Shown here one piece after another: positions 44,001 through 55,308 of a DNA stretch of 64,000 bases. Within the stretch, counting starts at the first letter, position 1, and the number at the start of each line of letters is the position of its first letter. The DNA lies in the NCBI GenBank assembly GCA_963989245.1, contig OZ022342.1, positions 14,965,995-15,029,994 of the forward strand. Direction: 5' to 3'. The notes under the pieces are model-generated. The model was given only the letters and a program-made list of their open reading frames with translations, was not told the origin of the DNA and made no database searches. The stretch comes from Nansenia antarctica. Taxonomy: Eukaryota > Chordata > Actinopteri > Argentiniformes > Microstomatidae. Made by a program: the position numbers and the translations under genes.

Positions 44001-47000
44001 GTGTGTGTGCAAGGTGTTATTTATTACCCTCACCTGGCTAGCTATTCCTGTCTGGTTAGATAAACAATCCTTTTGTTAGGGAATTCTAGGAATTCTATGT
44101 CGTAAAAATGACTTCCGATACTTCCTAAGGCAAGTAATGCATTTCATTTAGCTTTCACTGACAATATGATAATTGAAGGATTTTTTTTTACAGTATGAAA
44201 CAAGTTGTATGTGCATATAGTTTAGGCTTGCTTATATGAGTGGATCTGCCCGCTGAAGATCACAGTGGGAGTTGCGCCAGTTTCAATGGCAACAGAAATG
44301 CTAACAATTAGCCAGTAACATCATTAGCAGAAACATCATGTTTGCAAGTGAGCAAGGCACATGTTGCATAATCCATGACAGCACGTCAACAACAGCCCTA
44401 ACTGTTTCAGCCTGCAGCATGGGCTGTGTCATACATGCTGGCAGTACAGCAAGGGCTCCAGGCGGTAGTGGAGATCCTCCTCCAAGCATTCCCATCACTG
44501 CAGCCCACAGCCGTGTGTAATGATATGTGCTATGTGGTTTCATATACAGTTACAGTAGGCTCTCCCCACCACAGATCAATAGCCACTTCACCTCATTTCT
44601 TGAGCATAGTGAATGAGCCATCCCCTCTTGGAAGGCAGACTTTGATTTATGGGGCAGTAATGAGACAGGAGCTTCACAATGATGGAGGAGGATCATTCTC
44701 TCTGTTCATGCAGGCTTATGCAGAATGTCTGTAAGATTTAGGTAGACTAATAACTGCTGTTGCGCGCGCGTGTGCACGTGTGTGGAGATATGGTAATAGC
44801 GTGTATTTAGGTAGATGTACGAGTGTTTGCTCTGTACTTACGAGGAGCTCCCTCTGCCATCTCTATGGCTGTAATCCCCAAGGACCAGATATCGCTCTGC
44901 AGAGATACACAGGTGGCTACTGTAGGTTAATCCTCTCTCACACATACACTTACTCACTGCCTCCCTCCCACACCCAGGTTAAGATGGTGGGCGGCATTAC
45001 CCTATAGTCATAGGTTGAGTCTGGATTCTCGTCACAGGCGATGACCTCAGGAGCCATCCAGTAAGGCGTGCCTATGAAAGTGTTCCTGCGCCCCACAGTC
45101 CTGTCCAACTGAGCACTCACGCCAAAATCCACTGAGACAGAGGGTGACACAGGCAGGGTTGTAATTAGTTGTATTCTTATTAATTGTATTCTAGATGAGA
45201 CTAATTGTATTCTTTTAACTTTTCTTTTCTTTCTTTCAAGACATTGATAAAGCCACTGTACAAATAGTTTGCCTGCGGTAAGTCCATTGAGCATATTGTT
45301 CTCAAATAAGGAGGTTAAATAAAGTAAAGCTGCTATGAACAAACACCGCAGGATTTACCACACTTTACCACTAACCCACACACATTCCTATACACGCGAT
45401 GAGTGGGCTCATTAATGGTGGCCCCATCAACTCACCCAGTTTGACCTCTGCGTTTTCAGTCAGCAGTACATTCTGTCCCTTGATGTCTCTGTGGATGACC
45501 TTGTGGGCGTGGAGGTGAGCGAGGCCCTGGATACAGACAGAGGGGTCAGAGAGTTCAGTCAGGAGTTTAAAACCGTCTGAGTGGAGACTCCAATAGTAAT
45601 AGCCGGGGGACTTGGAGACTTTTCTCTCGAGAGTTTGAACAGACTGTTGAACATGCTGCTGCTTTGCACCCACGTTGTGTAAACCCAATCGTAAATCCAC
45701 CACAGTTTCGACAATCCCTGATTGCACTACTGTGTTGTTTACCTGGCTGAAACTGTATACCACTTAAGTCACCAATGAGAACTTGGTTCAAAAAGCAATA
45801 ATTGGATTCACACTGGTTTCGCCACAGCTATGACTTAACTTGGAGCACGGAACTGGCAACACAGCAGTTGGATGAAACCAAAGTGTAATTCAGGATTGCT
45901 GAATCTGTGGTGGGTTTAGGAGTGGATTTACACAATGTTGGTGCCAAGTGTTGAACAGTCCTTCTGAAGACTCTCCAGAGAGAAGTCCCTGGGCTATAAT
46001 TGTAAATGGCTGGGTGGTCTCATTTCTCACCCTGAGGATCTCTCTGCAGATGTAAGCGATCCAGTCCTCCTTCAGAGAGTTGCCCTTGGTGTTCTTCACC
46101 AGGTCTGTCACTGAGCCTGCCCCACAGAACTCCATCACCAGCTAGAAAGAGACACAGACAGACTTAGAGGATATACAAACACAGAGAGAGCCACACATGC
46201 ATGACCAACAGAGCAGAAGCTATAAGACAGACCCAGAGTTGGTCATCGTGTCCTGGTGGGCTCTTCTTGACAAAGGCCCCGTAGTAAGTGGCTATGTTGC
46301 GGTGGTGGCTATACTTCTTCAGCATGTTGATCTCAGCTTTGATCTCCTCCTCTTCCTCCTCTGTAACATCCATCACCTTGATGGCAGCCAGCTGGCCAGT
46401 CTTGACGTGACGGCCCTGATTGAGACAAAACAAGAGATGTAGACGAGTAGAGCAGATTTCAGCTCAAAAAATAACAAATAACAAACACATTTCATGCTGT
46501 ACTATTCTATATCGCTGTTTACCCGTGACACCTTATCCCATTACCACTACCCTGCTAAGCTCCTACAATTGACAGCCTCTACATTGTTCCACACAGCTGC
46601 AGTAATCTGAAGTAATCACATCTGTACTGCAGTGAGTGTTTGTTATGGGGAGACACTCAGGTGGTCTGAGATTCAACCTGCTCCATGGTTCATCTGACTT
46701 ACGCCCTGGGTCTTATCTCAAACACAGTTCCAAAGGTTCCATTACCCCTCATGTCTCACCTTGTACACCTGTCCATAGGTGCCATTGCCCACGACCTCAA
46801 CCAGCTCAAAGATTCCTGCTGGGTCCTGAAGGAGAGATGGGAAGATTACTAAAGATTGACAGAAAAACAAACCAGGCCAGACAAACTGGATGATTGAGAT
46901 TTTGTTTTATAGACACCAATATGGATCACACTAGCGGTGGGGGAGGGGAGTGGCTTTGGGACACAGATACACATCATCCACCACTTGCTTTCAAGGATAG

Positions 47001-50000
47001 AGAAATGAGTAAGAGCCACCATAAGGTAGCTAAAAACATAGGTGACGTACGTTCATCAACTTCAAGCTAAATATTAAATGTCATCACATTTTTCCTATGA
47101 GAGGGGGAAAGAGACATAAATGTCCTCGTTCACACAGTGATTCATTATGGCCTGTGTAAACTCTGTGGGCGGTGGGGCTGCTGCTTTGGGTCTGTAATGT
47201 ACAGCGTGACAATCCTGCTTTCATCTGGTTCCAATAATGGGTCTCCTCCTGACTTTTCAAGTGTTTTGTCTTTAACAAAGAGAACACACGGGAGAGTGGG
47301 AAAGAGGTCAACAAAATAATGATGCATAGATGTGAGAAGTGGAGTTGGTAGATTATAGAAAATTTGGAAATAAACATTGGGATAGGCAAATAAACCATTT
47401 GGGCCCTATATGCTCTGTGTAGGCTAATTCAAAAAGCAATGATCATTAATTATGATTAAGTGCACGCTGGTGAAAACTGAGCAACTGACATGGAATACAC
47501 GGAATACAAGCAACGAGTACAAGTGTGTAAAAGAGGTAGAGGCGTAGATGACAGAGATGGGGGAGCAAGGGAGAAATGACAGGAGAATAACGCAATTATC
47601 CAGAGGGTATAGAGAGATGGTAGCGTCGCCCACGTCCAACACAGAGAGTGGGTAGAAAGAGAAAGGAAAGGAAAGGAAGGTTGGAGCTCGGCTAAGAGAG
47701 TGTAGGGGACTGTGCTTACAACACACGTTCAACAAGATGAGTGTCAAGTACAAAGTGGAACACAAGGAAATGCACTCAATGTGTGAGCAGGATTCTTTTT
47801 TTTTTTTTGGCACCTTTTTAAAAGGTTAACAGCTTACACAGTGGAAACACAATAGCAAAATAATGTAGCATGAGCATCTCAGAAAATCAGTACTTCCGAG
47901 TTCAAATAAAGGTATGTATTAGCCTATTAGAGCTTCCTACTGGTTGATTCTGATGCTCTCCCGAGTGGGACATTTTTGAGTTCCCTAGTTCCGAGCTCAC
48001 ACAAACGGCTCATTAGCCTTTAGGGCTGCAACTAACGATTATTTTGGTAGTCGACTAATCTGTCGATTATTTTTTCGGTTAGTCGTGTGGCTTTTCGCGG
48101 CGCGTAAATGGCGACGCAGAAGCATAAATCCGGCTTAACTAGCTATCTAACCTAACGTTACGCCAAGCTACAGCTGCTCACAGAGCTAGTTGATTGGCTA
48201 GCTAGCATTGCTGGCTACACTACAGACAGCTCACGTTAGTAGGCTACGCTTGGCGCTGTTTATCTTACAGACAGCTCGCTGGTGGACTCAACATAATTGA
48301 AATAGCATTCACTTATCAAGCATCATTCATGATCATCCACCATGACTACCTGGTATTTTAATAGCGACCACCCCTCACTTCATTTCATCTCGCGTTCTCC
48401 TGGCTTCAACATGGAAAACCCCTGCTACGTAACGTTACATACAAGCGCCTCTGTCTGTCACATGCGTGCCACAGGGCAAATAAATTAATAGCACAAACGC
48501 TCATAGCATGTACAGCCCTGTCCATCAGACGTTGTTTTCCAACATGTAACAGTAAAGCTAACATAAACATTACGACCCTAACAATATAACGTTAGCCAGT
48601 TGGCTAACAACGTTAGCTAAAACTTACCCAGCTGATTCTTGCATGGCTCCCGTAAAAAAAAAAAAAAAAAAAAAAACGCTTTTTTTTAAAATACATTTTT
48701 TATGCGATTAGTCGACAACAACACCTCACGTCGACGAATTTTCGTAATCGATTAGTCGTGACTAATCGACTAATCGTTGCAGCCCTATTAGCCTTACAGT
48801 TGCATGAAAATGTAATTAGCTAGCTGTATCTCTCTGCTAGACAGGTATAGGCCTAACCTTCAGTACATTCACATATAGGCCCATGTCTTGCACAATCAAA
48901 CACAGAAAACGTTGAAAAGCCAATTGGGTGTTAAAATAGGGCTACATGTTAACATAACATCTTCAAGAGGCCTGGGGCACCTGGGTGGCATAGCTCACTA
49001 AGGCGCATGCTACATAATCGGAGGGTCTCTGGTTCGATTCCGGCCATCGACCTATCCTGCATGTCATTTTCCTCTCTCTCCTGTCAATCTCTACTGTCTC
49101 TTCCCCAATAAAGCAGAAATGCCCTGAAAACATATTGGGGAAAAAAGAGACAAGGCCTGAAGGGCAGTGCAAGAATTACAATGTTGAAAATAGACATTTA
49201 CTGTAAACAATAATCAAACCATGTCTGAATGAGTAAATTGTAAACAGTTTGACACATTTCACAGGCATAGCATATCACAACCTCTCCCTTTCACGGGCAT
49301 AGCATATCGCAACCTCTCCCTCTCCACGGGTGTGTGCCCTCCTGCTTCATGTCATCTGCCATCATCCCGGTACCGAAAAAGGGCAAGGTAACATACCTAA
49401 ACGACTGAAGCCCTCTTGCTCTCACCCCCATAGTGAGCAAATGCTTTGAAATGCTTATCAAGGTCTTAAGTTCTATCTTAGGAAAAAGCTTAAGAAGAAA
49501 GTTAAGAAAAAACTAAAGAAAATGAATACCAAACAATACTTACATTTTGTCTTAAGAACAATTTTTGTTCTTAAGAACAATTTTTTTCTTAAGAACGCTT
49601 TGTGAATCCGGGCCCTGATCTGCAGAACGCTGCCACTCACCCTGGACCCTCACCAATTTGCCTACTGGGACAACAGATCGACAGACGACGCCATTGCCAC
49701 AGCATTCCATTCAACCCTCACCCACCTTGACGTGGAGAAGAGAAACTCCTATGTGAGGATGCTGTTCGTAGACTACAGATCAGCATTCAACACCATAGTC
49801 CCCCTCCAGACTCGACAGCAAGCTCAGGGACATCGGCATTGACCCCAGCCTATGCAACTAGATCCTGTACTTCCTGGCAGACTGTAAACAAGTGGTGAAG
49901 ATGGGATCTATGACCTCCACCCCTCTGACCATCAGCACAGAAGCCCCCCAAGGCTGTGTCCTAAGGCCCCTCCTCTACTCCCTGTACACTACAGACTCAA

Positions 50001-50619
50001 AGTCAGAGGTCGAGTTGGTCTGGAACGCAGTTGCTTCTTGTTCAAATGTTTGTTCATGGCGAGCGGAGTCGAGAACATGGCAACACTTTGAGGAAGCCCC
50101 GGATTGCTACAAATCTGCGTTGTGGGGTCATTCATTCCAGTTTTGGCATTGAATACAGCGATGACGGAACGAAAACAGTGAACAGAAACGTGTGTGGCAG
50201 AAATGCTGCACACGTGTCGTATATGAAGTCACTGTAAAACCATCACTTTATTACTTTATCAATCAGAATTGCTTTGAAATGTCGGGTTAGCCTACTTATT
50301 TTACTTACTTACATTATTATTGTTGTGTTGTTGTATCTGAATGCTGCAATGTCAATGTTAAGGAACCAAAGCCAAATCATTTTACTCATGTAGGCTACTT
50401 ATAAAAGCGATTCTAATTTCTTGCATTATTTCAAAAGACCATTATTCACTGACGCAAGACTGCATTGACATGGATCAAATAACAATCTTTTTTAATTAGG
50501 AACTTCAAAGGAACAAGGTATCATAATTGTCCATTCCATATAATATAGCCTACTCCACAAAGACCTCGGAGTATTTAGAAATAGAAGTATGCAATTACTA
50601 GCTAGTGCTTTCATTAATG

Positions 50620-50699
<80 letters not shown>

Positions 50700-51544
50700 A
50701 GGCAGTGGGTGTTATATAGGACACCTATCAAACAATAAGCTCAAGTGAATCAGCCCTCTCAGAGCTCTCTCTCTCCATCATCCCCTTCTCTCAGAATTGA
50801 GAATTGAATAGCATTGCCTGAAGAGGTCTGGCCGGTAACTCTCTACTGAAAACACTAGAAAGGGCCTATGCTTTCCTCAAACTGCTCTACTGTTACATAT
50901 CCCTTCTTTATCTCATGACACAGACACTGGATAATCATGACAGAATGGCCGTCTCTATGATTATCAGCATCACTAATGACTTTTTAAAGGATAGTTCTAA
51001 GTTCACCAACACTACATGTAGCCTAGGCTTACATCTTTTTCAAATAACTAGAAAGACACATTAGCATGTACATAATATGCATGCTCTATACATAAGCTAG
51101 TGAGGCCAGGTTACTCAAATGTCACTCAGTAGCCTAACTAATAAAGTCATGTAGCATAATGACACCTTTGGAGGTTGAATGCTACCAAATATAATAGTCT
51201 TCATTTTTGTATTATGAACATTTAACAGCAGTTGACATGCTTCTTTAGCACTCACTTAAGCGTGAGTATTACCAATAATAGAATATACTGTACTCACTGA
51301 ATATAAGGCACTACTGTACTGTAGCTTAATGAAACTTAATGAAACTTCCATGCCTTTCATTTTCCCAAATGAGGTTGGCAGAAGTTCTTGGTTGGAATGT
51401 TTAGCTGTGATGACATTCTAACTGCATACTCCAGTCCTTTTGTCAATTCAATTGTAACCAATAATAATCGATCATTCGATTAAAACCAGCTAGAGACGAT
51501 ACAGTTATGGGCCGACAGATCTTAGTGGATGTTCGCATAGGTTG

Positions 51545-51582
<38 letters not shown>

Positions 51583-52160
51583 TAGATAGATAGATATCGG
51601 CGATCAGACAGATCAGGCCTTCATCCTACTCACACCTACACACGCACTTACAAAATGTATCGAGACAAAACAGTAGGACCAACACGAGTTAGTTAGTGAC
51701 ACCAAAAGATAAAACCAAACATTCAGCTAGCTAACACTAGAAACACATCTCTGCGGCTGATCATGGCTGGCTGATCATACGAAGGCAGGGCCATGTGTTG
51801 CACTTGCATGGCTATTGTCGTTGCAAAAAATCCTAATATTCATGCCAGCTAGTAAGAAGTTGTCGCAGGCAGATATGGTGGTCAGCACAGTGTTTTATTT
51901 GTATAGTATAGTATAGTGGATAGTGTACATAGCCTTTATTTATGTAAACCAGCTCTTTTCCCTTCTTGTTTTTAGTTGTTTTCCTAGCACCAGGGGAGCC
52001 ACCCCTCCTAAATTTCGTTGTATGGTACCTGTACTATATCAATGACAATAAAGACCATTCATTCATTCAGCAATTTGGATGATGAACTTTTGCTCATGCT
52101 TACCCTCAATGCTGCGAGGTCGATGTCATCCAAGCTTCGTGTGGGGGCGTTTTCGGACAT
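28826..52160 (-). CDS. mink1: Misshapen-like kinase 1 (32 exons)
   Basis: This is a germinal-centre-kinase IV Ser/Thr kinase (MAP4K6) that acts in JNK, Rap2, cytoskeletal and planar-polarity signalling. Exons, 5' to 3': 52104-52160, 46760-46825, 46233-46415, 46031-46141, 45436-45526, 45001-45131, 44842-44896, 43601-43679, 41741-41916, 41448-41517, 41092-41305, 36481-36588, 35782-35868, 35183-35359, 34880-35050, 34157-34417, 33457-33536, 33235-33338, 33047-33138, 32570-32593, 32202-32353, 31941-32055, 31737-31853, 31135-31246, 30705-30860, 30435-30578, 30183-30317, 29902-30002, 29572-29721, 29268-29427, 29017-29156, 28826-28909. They sum to 3903 nt, or 1300 residues, all in phase. Visible kinase parts are GNGTYGQVYK (32-41), Lys54, HRDIKGQN (Asp153), DFG (171-173) and Thr187 in the activation loop. 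A Glu/Gln-rich coiled coil spans about 330-560, a Pro/Ser-rich linker follows, and a CNH domain covers about 985-1280, ending NRNCIMNW. QTPPMQRPVEPQ and VPLKPYAAPVPRSQSL match MINK1 rather than TNIK or MAP4K4. Confidence 0.95.
29432..29487. repeat. (CA)n microsatellite in a mink1 intron
   Basis: About 55 bp of CA repeats begin 5 bp from the acceptor of exon 29268-29427, so on the transcript a (GT)n tract lies directly upstream of the 3' splice site. Confidence 0.9.
29737..29801. repeat. (GA)n microsatellite
   Basis: GA-rich repeats lie 15 bp upstream (on the transcript) of mink1 exon 29572-29721. On the transcript they form a CT-rich, pyrimidine-tract-like run near the acceptor. Confidence 0.9.
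31318..31711. mobile_element. 394-bp non-autonomous DNA transposon (MITE)
   Basis: Perfect 14-bp terminal inverted repeats, CAGGGGTGCAAACT at the left and its reverse complement at the right, bound this element. The CAG...CTG ends fit the hAT superfamily. The flanking word tgcatat occurs on both sides but overlaps the terminus by a base or two, so the target duplication is not clean. There is no coding capacity. It sits in the mink1 intron between exons 31135-31246 and 31737-31853. Confidence 0.75.
32570..32593 (-). CDS. mink1: 24-nt microexon of mink1 (SYKRAIGE)
   Basis: Eight codons encode SYKRAIGE, preceded on the minus strand by a pyrimidine-rich tract ending tgcaaag and followed by gttagt. 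Both neighbouring exons end and start in phase 0, so inclusion or skipping keeps the frame. From memory, the paralogue TNIK carries the same eight residues at the same linker position in some isoforms. It is likely a regulated cassette exon. Confidence 0.75.
33640..34022 (+). mobile_element. L2-like LINE 3' end
   Basis: The plus strand reads as the C-terminal end of an L2-type reverse transcriptase protein (KRFGEAAFSFYAPKLWNAL, then MFKSRLKTHLFNIAF). This is followed by the typical tail gcactttgagctgcaacg, tgctatacaaataaa and a run of ATT repeats. It is 5' truncated and lies in a mink1 intron. Confidence 0.8.
34842..34879. repeat. (CA)n microsatellite at a mink1 splice donor
   Basis: The CA array touches exon 34880-35050. 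On the minus strand the splice donor itself is the first GT of a (GT)n run. Confidence 0.9.
36589..37044. other. mink1 intron sequence, nothing recognised
   Basis: No exon or complete element is seen here. It is the 5' portion, on the plus-strand map, of the 4.5-kb mink1 intron between exons 36481-36588 and 41092-41305, which is otherwise mostly transposon. Confidence 0.5.
37045..37650 (-). mobile_element. hAT element end with transposase fragment
   Basis: The left end, taggggtgtaacagttcac at 37044-37063, is a familiar fish hAT terminus and is followed by the repeated word ggttcggtacg. On the minus strand at about 37530-37605 the sequence matches a BED-type hAT transposase block that is also found near 58.95-59.04 kb. 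No right terminus was seen, so the copy is truncated. Confidence 0.6.
37651..39034. other. Intron sequence with unclassified repeat
   Basis: No exon is recognised. At about 38500-38700 a stretch contains inverted words such as ttccatggaatt and reads like a degraded non-autonomous transposon, but I could not define its ends. Confidence 0.4.
39035..40912 (-). mobile_element. hAT transposon, interrupted by a second element
   Basis: Perfect 13-bp inverted ends (CAGGGCTTAAAGT and its reverse complement) bound the element. The flanks share tgtata (39029-39034 and 40913-40918) rather than a full 8-bp duplication. On the minus strand it encodes a broken hAT transposase. The N-terminal piece is at about 40450-40613, beginning MEAKFLKHGEDTAILERG. 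The middle is at about 39380-39700 (IRVCAFIAEHDLSFTMAQPL). A frameshifted continuation at about 39091-39330 starts MDKILNVLVRSFDDDLAKV. The coding part is split by the element at 39743-40450. It lies in a mink1 intron. Confidence 0.8.
39743..40450. mobile_element. 708-bp non-autonomous element with CAGTGTTTCCTC ends
   Basis: Perfect 12-bp inverted repeats (CAGTGTTTCCTC and GAGGAAACACTG) bound it, with ctata directly on both sides. It contains a CG-rich alternating purine-pyrimidine block at about 39780-39822, a (TTCC)n run near 40080-40105, and two LINE-tail-like pieces (39905-39990 and 40225-40275, minus strand). A second copy begins at 63693. It is inserted in the hAT at 39035-40912. The ends resemble the hAT superfamily although the duplication is only 5 bp. 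Confidence 0.75.
41024..41087. repeat. (GT)n microsatellite
   Basis: About 64 bp of GT repeats lie 5 bp from the donor side of mink1 exon 41092-41305. Confidence 0.95.
42325..43307. mobile_element. Non-autonomous hAT element carrying a minisatellite
   Basis: The ends are perfect 14-bp inverted repeats, TAGGGATGCACCGA and its reverse complement. A perfect 8-bp target duplication, gtattgat, lies at 42317-42324 and 43308-43315, diagnostic of hAT transposition. No transposase is encoded. The interior is largely a 14-unit, 30-bp tandem repeat (42691-43104). It sits in the mink1 intron between exons 41741-41916 and 43601-43679. Confidence 0.92.
42691..43104. repeat. 30-bp minisatellite, 14 units
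   Basis: Units begin ctgacatggtactactgtca and end ttaacaagga. Six lie at 42691-42868, the last of them 28 bp long, followed by seven full units and a degenerate last one. Divergence between units is only a few single bases, so the array is young. Each unit has a short inverted pair, tgaca and tgtca. Confidence 0.95.
43680..44841. other. mink1: mink1 intron, nothing recognised
   Basis: This 1.16-kb intron between exons 44842-44896 and 43601-43679 holds a short (GT)n tract at about 43988-44008. The open frames in it have no recognisable domain. Confidence 0.5.
48021..48787. mobile_element. Non-autonomous hAT element
   Basis: Inverted ends start TAGGGCTGCAACTAACGATTA at the left and end taatcgttgcagcccta at the right, nearly perfect over 17-20 bp. 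A perfect 8-bp duplication, ttagcctt, lies at 48013-48020 and 48788-48795. Several subterminal copies of attagtcg words probably bind a transposase. The interior has a 22-bp A run (48655-48676) and no coding capacity. It lies in mink1 intron 1. Confidence 0.93.
48972..49152 (+). mobile_element. tRNA-derived SINE
   Basis: The head resembles a tRNA, with an A box in gtggcatagctcactaagg and a B box in ggttcgattcc. A pyrimidine-rich body and a tail containing ccaataaagcagaaatgccc follow. The word aggcctg occurs on both sides (48968-48974 and 49153-49159), a weak candidate target duplication. It lies in mink1 intron 1. Confidence 0.8.
49340..50000 (+). mobile_element. L2-type LINE fragment split by a MITE
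   Basis: The plus strand encodes decayed reverse transcriptase of the same family as the 1.8-4.4 kb LINE. SAIIPVPKKGKVTYLND is at about 49350-49410. After an interruption, LDPHQFAYWDNRSTDDAIA starts at about 49645, followed by NSYVRMLFVDYRSAFNTIV. Stops and shifts make it dead. Confidence 0.8.
49462..49616. mobile_element. Short MITE-like insertion within the LINE
   Basis: About 150 bp rich in cttaagaa words end with gaatccgggccctg, a typical fish hAT-type end. Comparison with the LINE copy at 2.85 kb shows this block is extra and interrupts the reverse transcriptase. The left terminus is not clear. Confidence 0.5.
50001..50240 (+). pseudogene. Possible BED-type hAT transposase fragment
   Basis: Shifting frames give FGIEYSDDGTKTVNRNVC followed by a Cys-containing stretch, which resembles the start of a BED-finger hAT transposase. 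The match is short and the call is tentative. Confidence 0.3.
50622..50698. repeat. (GT)n microsatellite
   Basis: This is about 77 bp of pure GT repeats in mink1 intron 1. Confidence 0.95.
51547..51595. repeat. (ACAG)n(ATAG)n microsatellite
   Basis: Tetranucleotide repeats change from gaca to gata units. Confidence 0.9.
51895..52075 (+). mobile_element. LINE 3' tail
   Basis: The sequence aaatttcgttgtatggtacc followed by gacaataaagacc is the conserved 3' end of a fish LINE family. A reverse-orientation piece of the same tail occurs inside the element at 39743-40450. Only about 180 bp are present, 30 bp from the mink1 first coding exon's donor. Confidence 0.55.
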
Positions 52161-53500
52161 GATGGTTGGCAAAAAAAGTTTGGGCTAGCTAACCCAAATC
52201 TTTGCACAGAAAAAAAAAGTATGCCGAATGTAGCTAGATAAAAGATAAATGTTCTGTAGCTCGAAAAAACAACAACAAAACGATCACAGAGAAAACAGTG
52301 GTGCCAGGTGAGTCCCTTGGCTTAGCTTGCTGGCACAGTCTTGGCAGGCTAGCTCGAATATGTGTAGCCAATGATTAGCCTGGTGCAATTATATATAGCT
52401 ACCAAACCAGTGAGTTAAATGTTAAGTTGTCTTTAACACTGCGTTATTAAAACATTAGCTGGTAACATTAGCTTGCAGTGCTACCACCACCACCACCACC
52501 ACGTTGAAACAGAGCCTTGGTAGAGTGGTGCGTTCTCGTCTGGCTGCGTTCATTTTCACAACACTGCGTATTTGCTGCATGACACTTCTGGCTAAGCTAT
52601 CGAGGTCTTTACAATACAACTAATCTTAATATGTCCTACGCTAACCACAGCACAATTCAACAACAAAATGAAAGTGTTAATAAGTGGTTTAAGCTTCTTA
52701 GCTATCGGTCGGACGCTGGACATCAACAACAACAACAACAGCGGCGCACCGCAATGGCTCGCAGCAGAGTTGACAAACTGCCATCATAACAACATTAGCT
52801 CGGCTAGGCTAATGCTAGCTCCTAAACAGTAGCTACCCACGCACAAGTCAATACGATAATTCCTTCGCTCCTGGCAAGTACGGTCGTTTGACTTGTTCTC
52901 AAACGCTATAAACTTGAGCCGACGGTCGCTCAAATGACCTATAGCTCCCTATAGTTAGCTCCCTGTAGTGAGCTAATTAGCGGTGTTCGACCGAGGTCCT
53001 AACCCCAAAACAAACTTTCATTCCTTTCGCGTTGAGTCGCCGAGCCTTGCACTGCCTACCGTCGGGGAGAAAAACAGAACATTTCTGTCAGGGGCTCTTG
53101 GCCATTTGTACAAGCCGCGCTGTAGTGTAGAAGAATTACCACATACAAAATCTGCTTCGCAATTGAAGATATTCTACAGATGTTTTGATAATTCTATATG
53201 AATCGTAGATATTTCACCACCGACACACAACTGTAACTTATTTCTCGCCATATGTTGGTAGTCCCTGCGTGTGTCTGTGTTCAGGTTATGACGTCCCTCT
53301 CCAGCCAGTGTACACACACACAACACCCTTCTCTCTCTCTCTACCCCCCCTCTCCCAGCTCCGACCGTGCTACGGCGCTTCATAAGGGACAAATTACCAG
53401 AGTCTTTTAACAAACGCTTAACTGTATTGCACCTTACTATGCACTTTCCATTTTTGTACTTTGGTTTATGGGGGCGACAGGACGGCATGTATTAGCATAA
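52161..53500 (-). promoter_or_regulatory. mink1: Probable mink1 5' UTR and promoter
   Basis: This stretch lies directly upstream of the mink1 start codon (52158-52160, context catcATGt). CpG is more frequent than in the neighbouring introns (for example at 52860-53060). It also holds (CAC)n at 52488-52502 and (CAA)n at about 52722-52740. Many tagct words occur. No transcription start can be fixed. Confidence 0.4.
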
Positions 53501-53599
53501 TATTGCCTACAATATAGTCAATATCTCACCAAACCAATGGCATTGGTCTGTTCATACAGTCTATCAATAAACACTCTGAATCGGTTTTAATGTTAGTTA

Positions 53600-55240
53600 C
53601 AATTAGTATGTTTATTGAATGTACAGGATATTCATTAAAGTAATGACTAGACATGGACATTAAATTGGGGACAGACAGTAGCAAAGAAAGGACCACAAAG
53701 CATGTTAGCTCATTATCAAATATTTTAAAATGACATGGATTGTAAAATATGCAGTGTAAAATACTATATTAAACATGTTTGATATCCATGATATGATGAA
53801 AATGATTAATACCACGAGTTAGTTGGAGCAACATCTATTACACAATTATAAAGAATGTACGTTATGTATTTGTTCACAAAGTTGTAGGCTACACTTCTAC
53901 CAATATTGTTATAAGGCTGTTGGTCTTGGTATGGGTCTCAGTCAGGGTCTTGTTTTTTCTTAAATTTTCTTAGATTAAAGCAGATTTTGGCCTCATCATG
54001 GTCTGGATACACTGGGTCATGGTCTGGATCTTTAAAAGGTTTTCACAATGCTTAGGGATGGTTTGTATATGAATTTGCTATAATAATCTAATATTCTGTG
54101 CAGACCTTCAAAATCCATTTATCTCAAATACACACAAGTGTTGATCTAGTTCTAGCTCTGAAGGGGGCTGGTTTTGGTTAGGAATGGATCTTGAGTGCTC
54201 TGGTCTTGACAGGTGAAATACATATAAGTAAATGTAGAAAATGCTGATGTTTTATGATGCATACTAAAGATAATGCAAAAAAAACGAAACAAGAAACAAT
54301 GTAAAAATCAAAAACGTAAGTGAAGCAATCAACGTATACAGAAAATAATTATTTGATTAGACTGCAAATAAAACTGCAAATAAAATGCCCATGTTTCCTG
54401 CTGGCAGTGTTTCCTGGTTAAAAAGAACTACGTAGAAATCTTTAAAAACCCTATAAATAGTGTAAAATCCAATGTTTAAAAATGTTAACTGATAATAAAA
54501 CTGAAGCTACATTTAGGAAATAGAAATTAAACATTAATAAGTAAAACAACAAATAGCTAGGCTTGAAACAATTGACAATTGTTGAGGATGCATTAATCTG
54601 TTACACACATATTCTACAATGTCTCAAGTGAGACCATCCACCTCATATGTGTCGCTCTAGTCTAGTCTAAATCCAAAAAACAGAACCCCTTGTTTCAAAT
54701 GAGAAACTTCAACTCTCTCTCCAACTCTCTCCTGGCTCCCCTCTCTCAACATGAAGTGGAATGTTCTGGACCACTGACAACAGGGTTACATAACAATAAT
54801 TCACTTGGTTGCCATGGTGACAGCAAAAAGACGCAACAATTAAGGCAAGCCAGCGCCCCCTGAATATGTTTTCCTCCTTCCCTTCTTTTCACCCTGTACC
54901 CCTCTTACATGGCTGTTAGCACCTGCTCTTTTGTCCTATCATATCTAATCCTGCCATTACCGTCCAGTTCAAATGACCCTCCTTTCATAACATTTTCCTG
55001 TACTGTACACCTCTTGTTTTCCATATTCCCATATAATCTTTTGATATACCCCTGATTCAGTCCATCATCCATCTTGCTCAGCCCCTCTGTCTACATATTC
55101 TATCATTCTCTCTTTCTCTTCAGGCCACAATCTAGTCAGCTCTTTATATCCGTCACCATAACAACCACAAATGTTCTGACAGGTTCGCTGGCACTGCATT
55201 GGGAGGTGAAGAGAGTGAGTGAGTGAGTAAGAGAGAGAGA

Positions 55241-55308
<68 letters not shown>

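Noticed and set aside
47424..47813. 129-codon minus-strand open frame in mink1 intron 1
   Set aside because: No domain is recognised, the composition follows the local AT/CT-rich sequence, and it has no splice link to the mink1 exons.
48985..49060. Possible tRNA gene (A and B boxes)
   Set aside because: The body and tail continue as a SINE and the cloverleaf is degraded, so I call it a tRNA-derived SINE.
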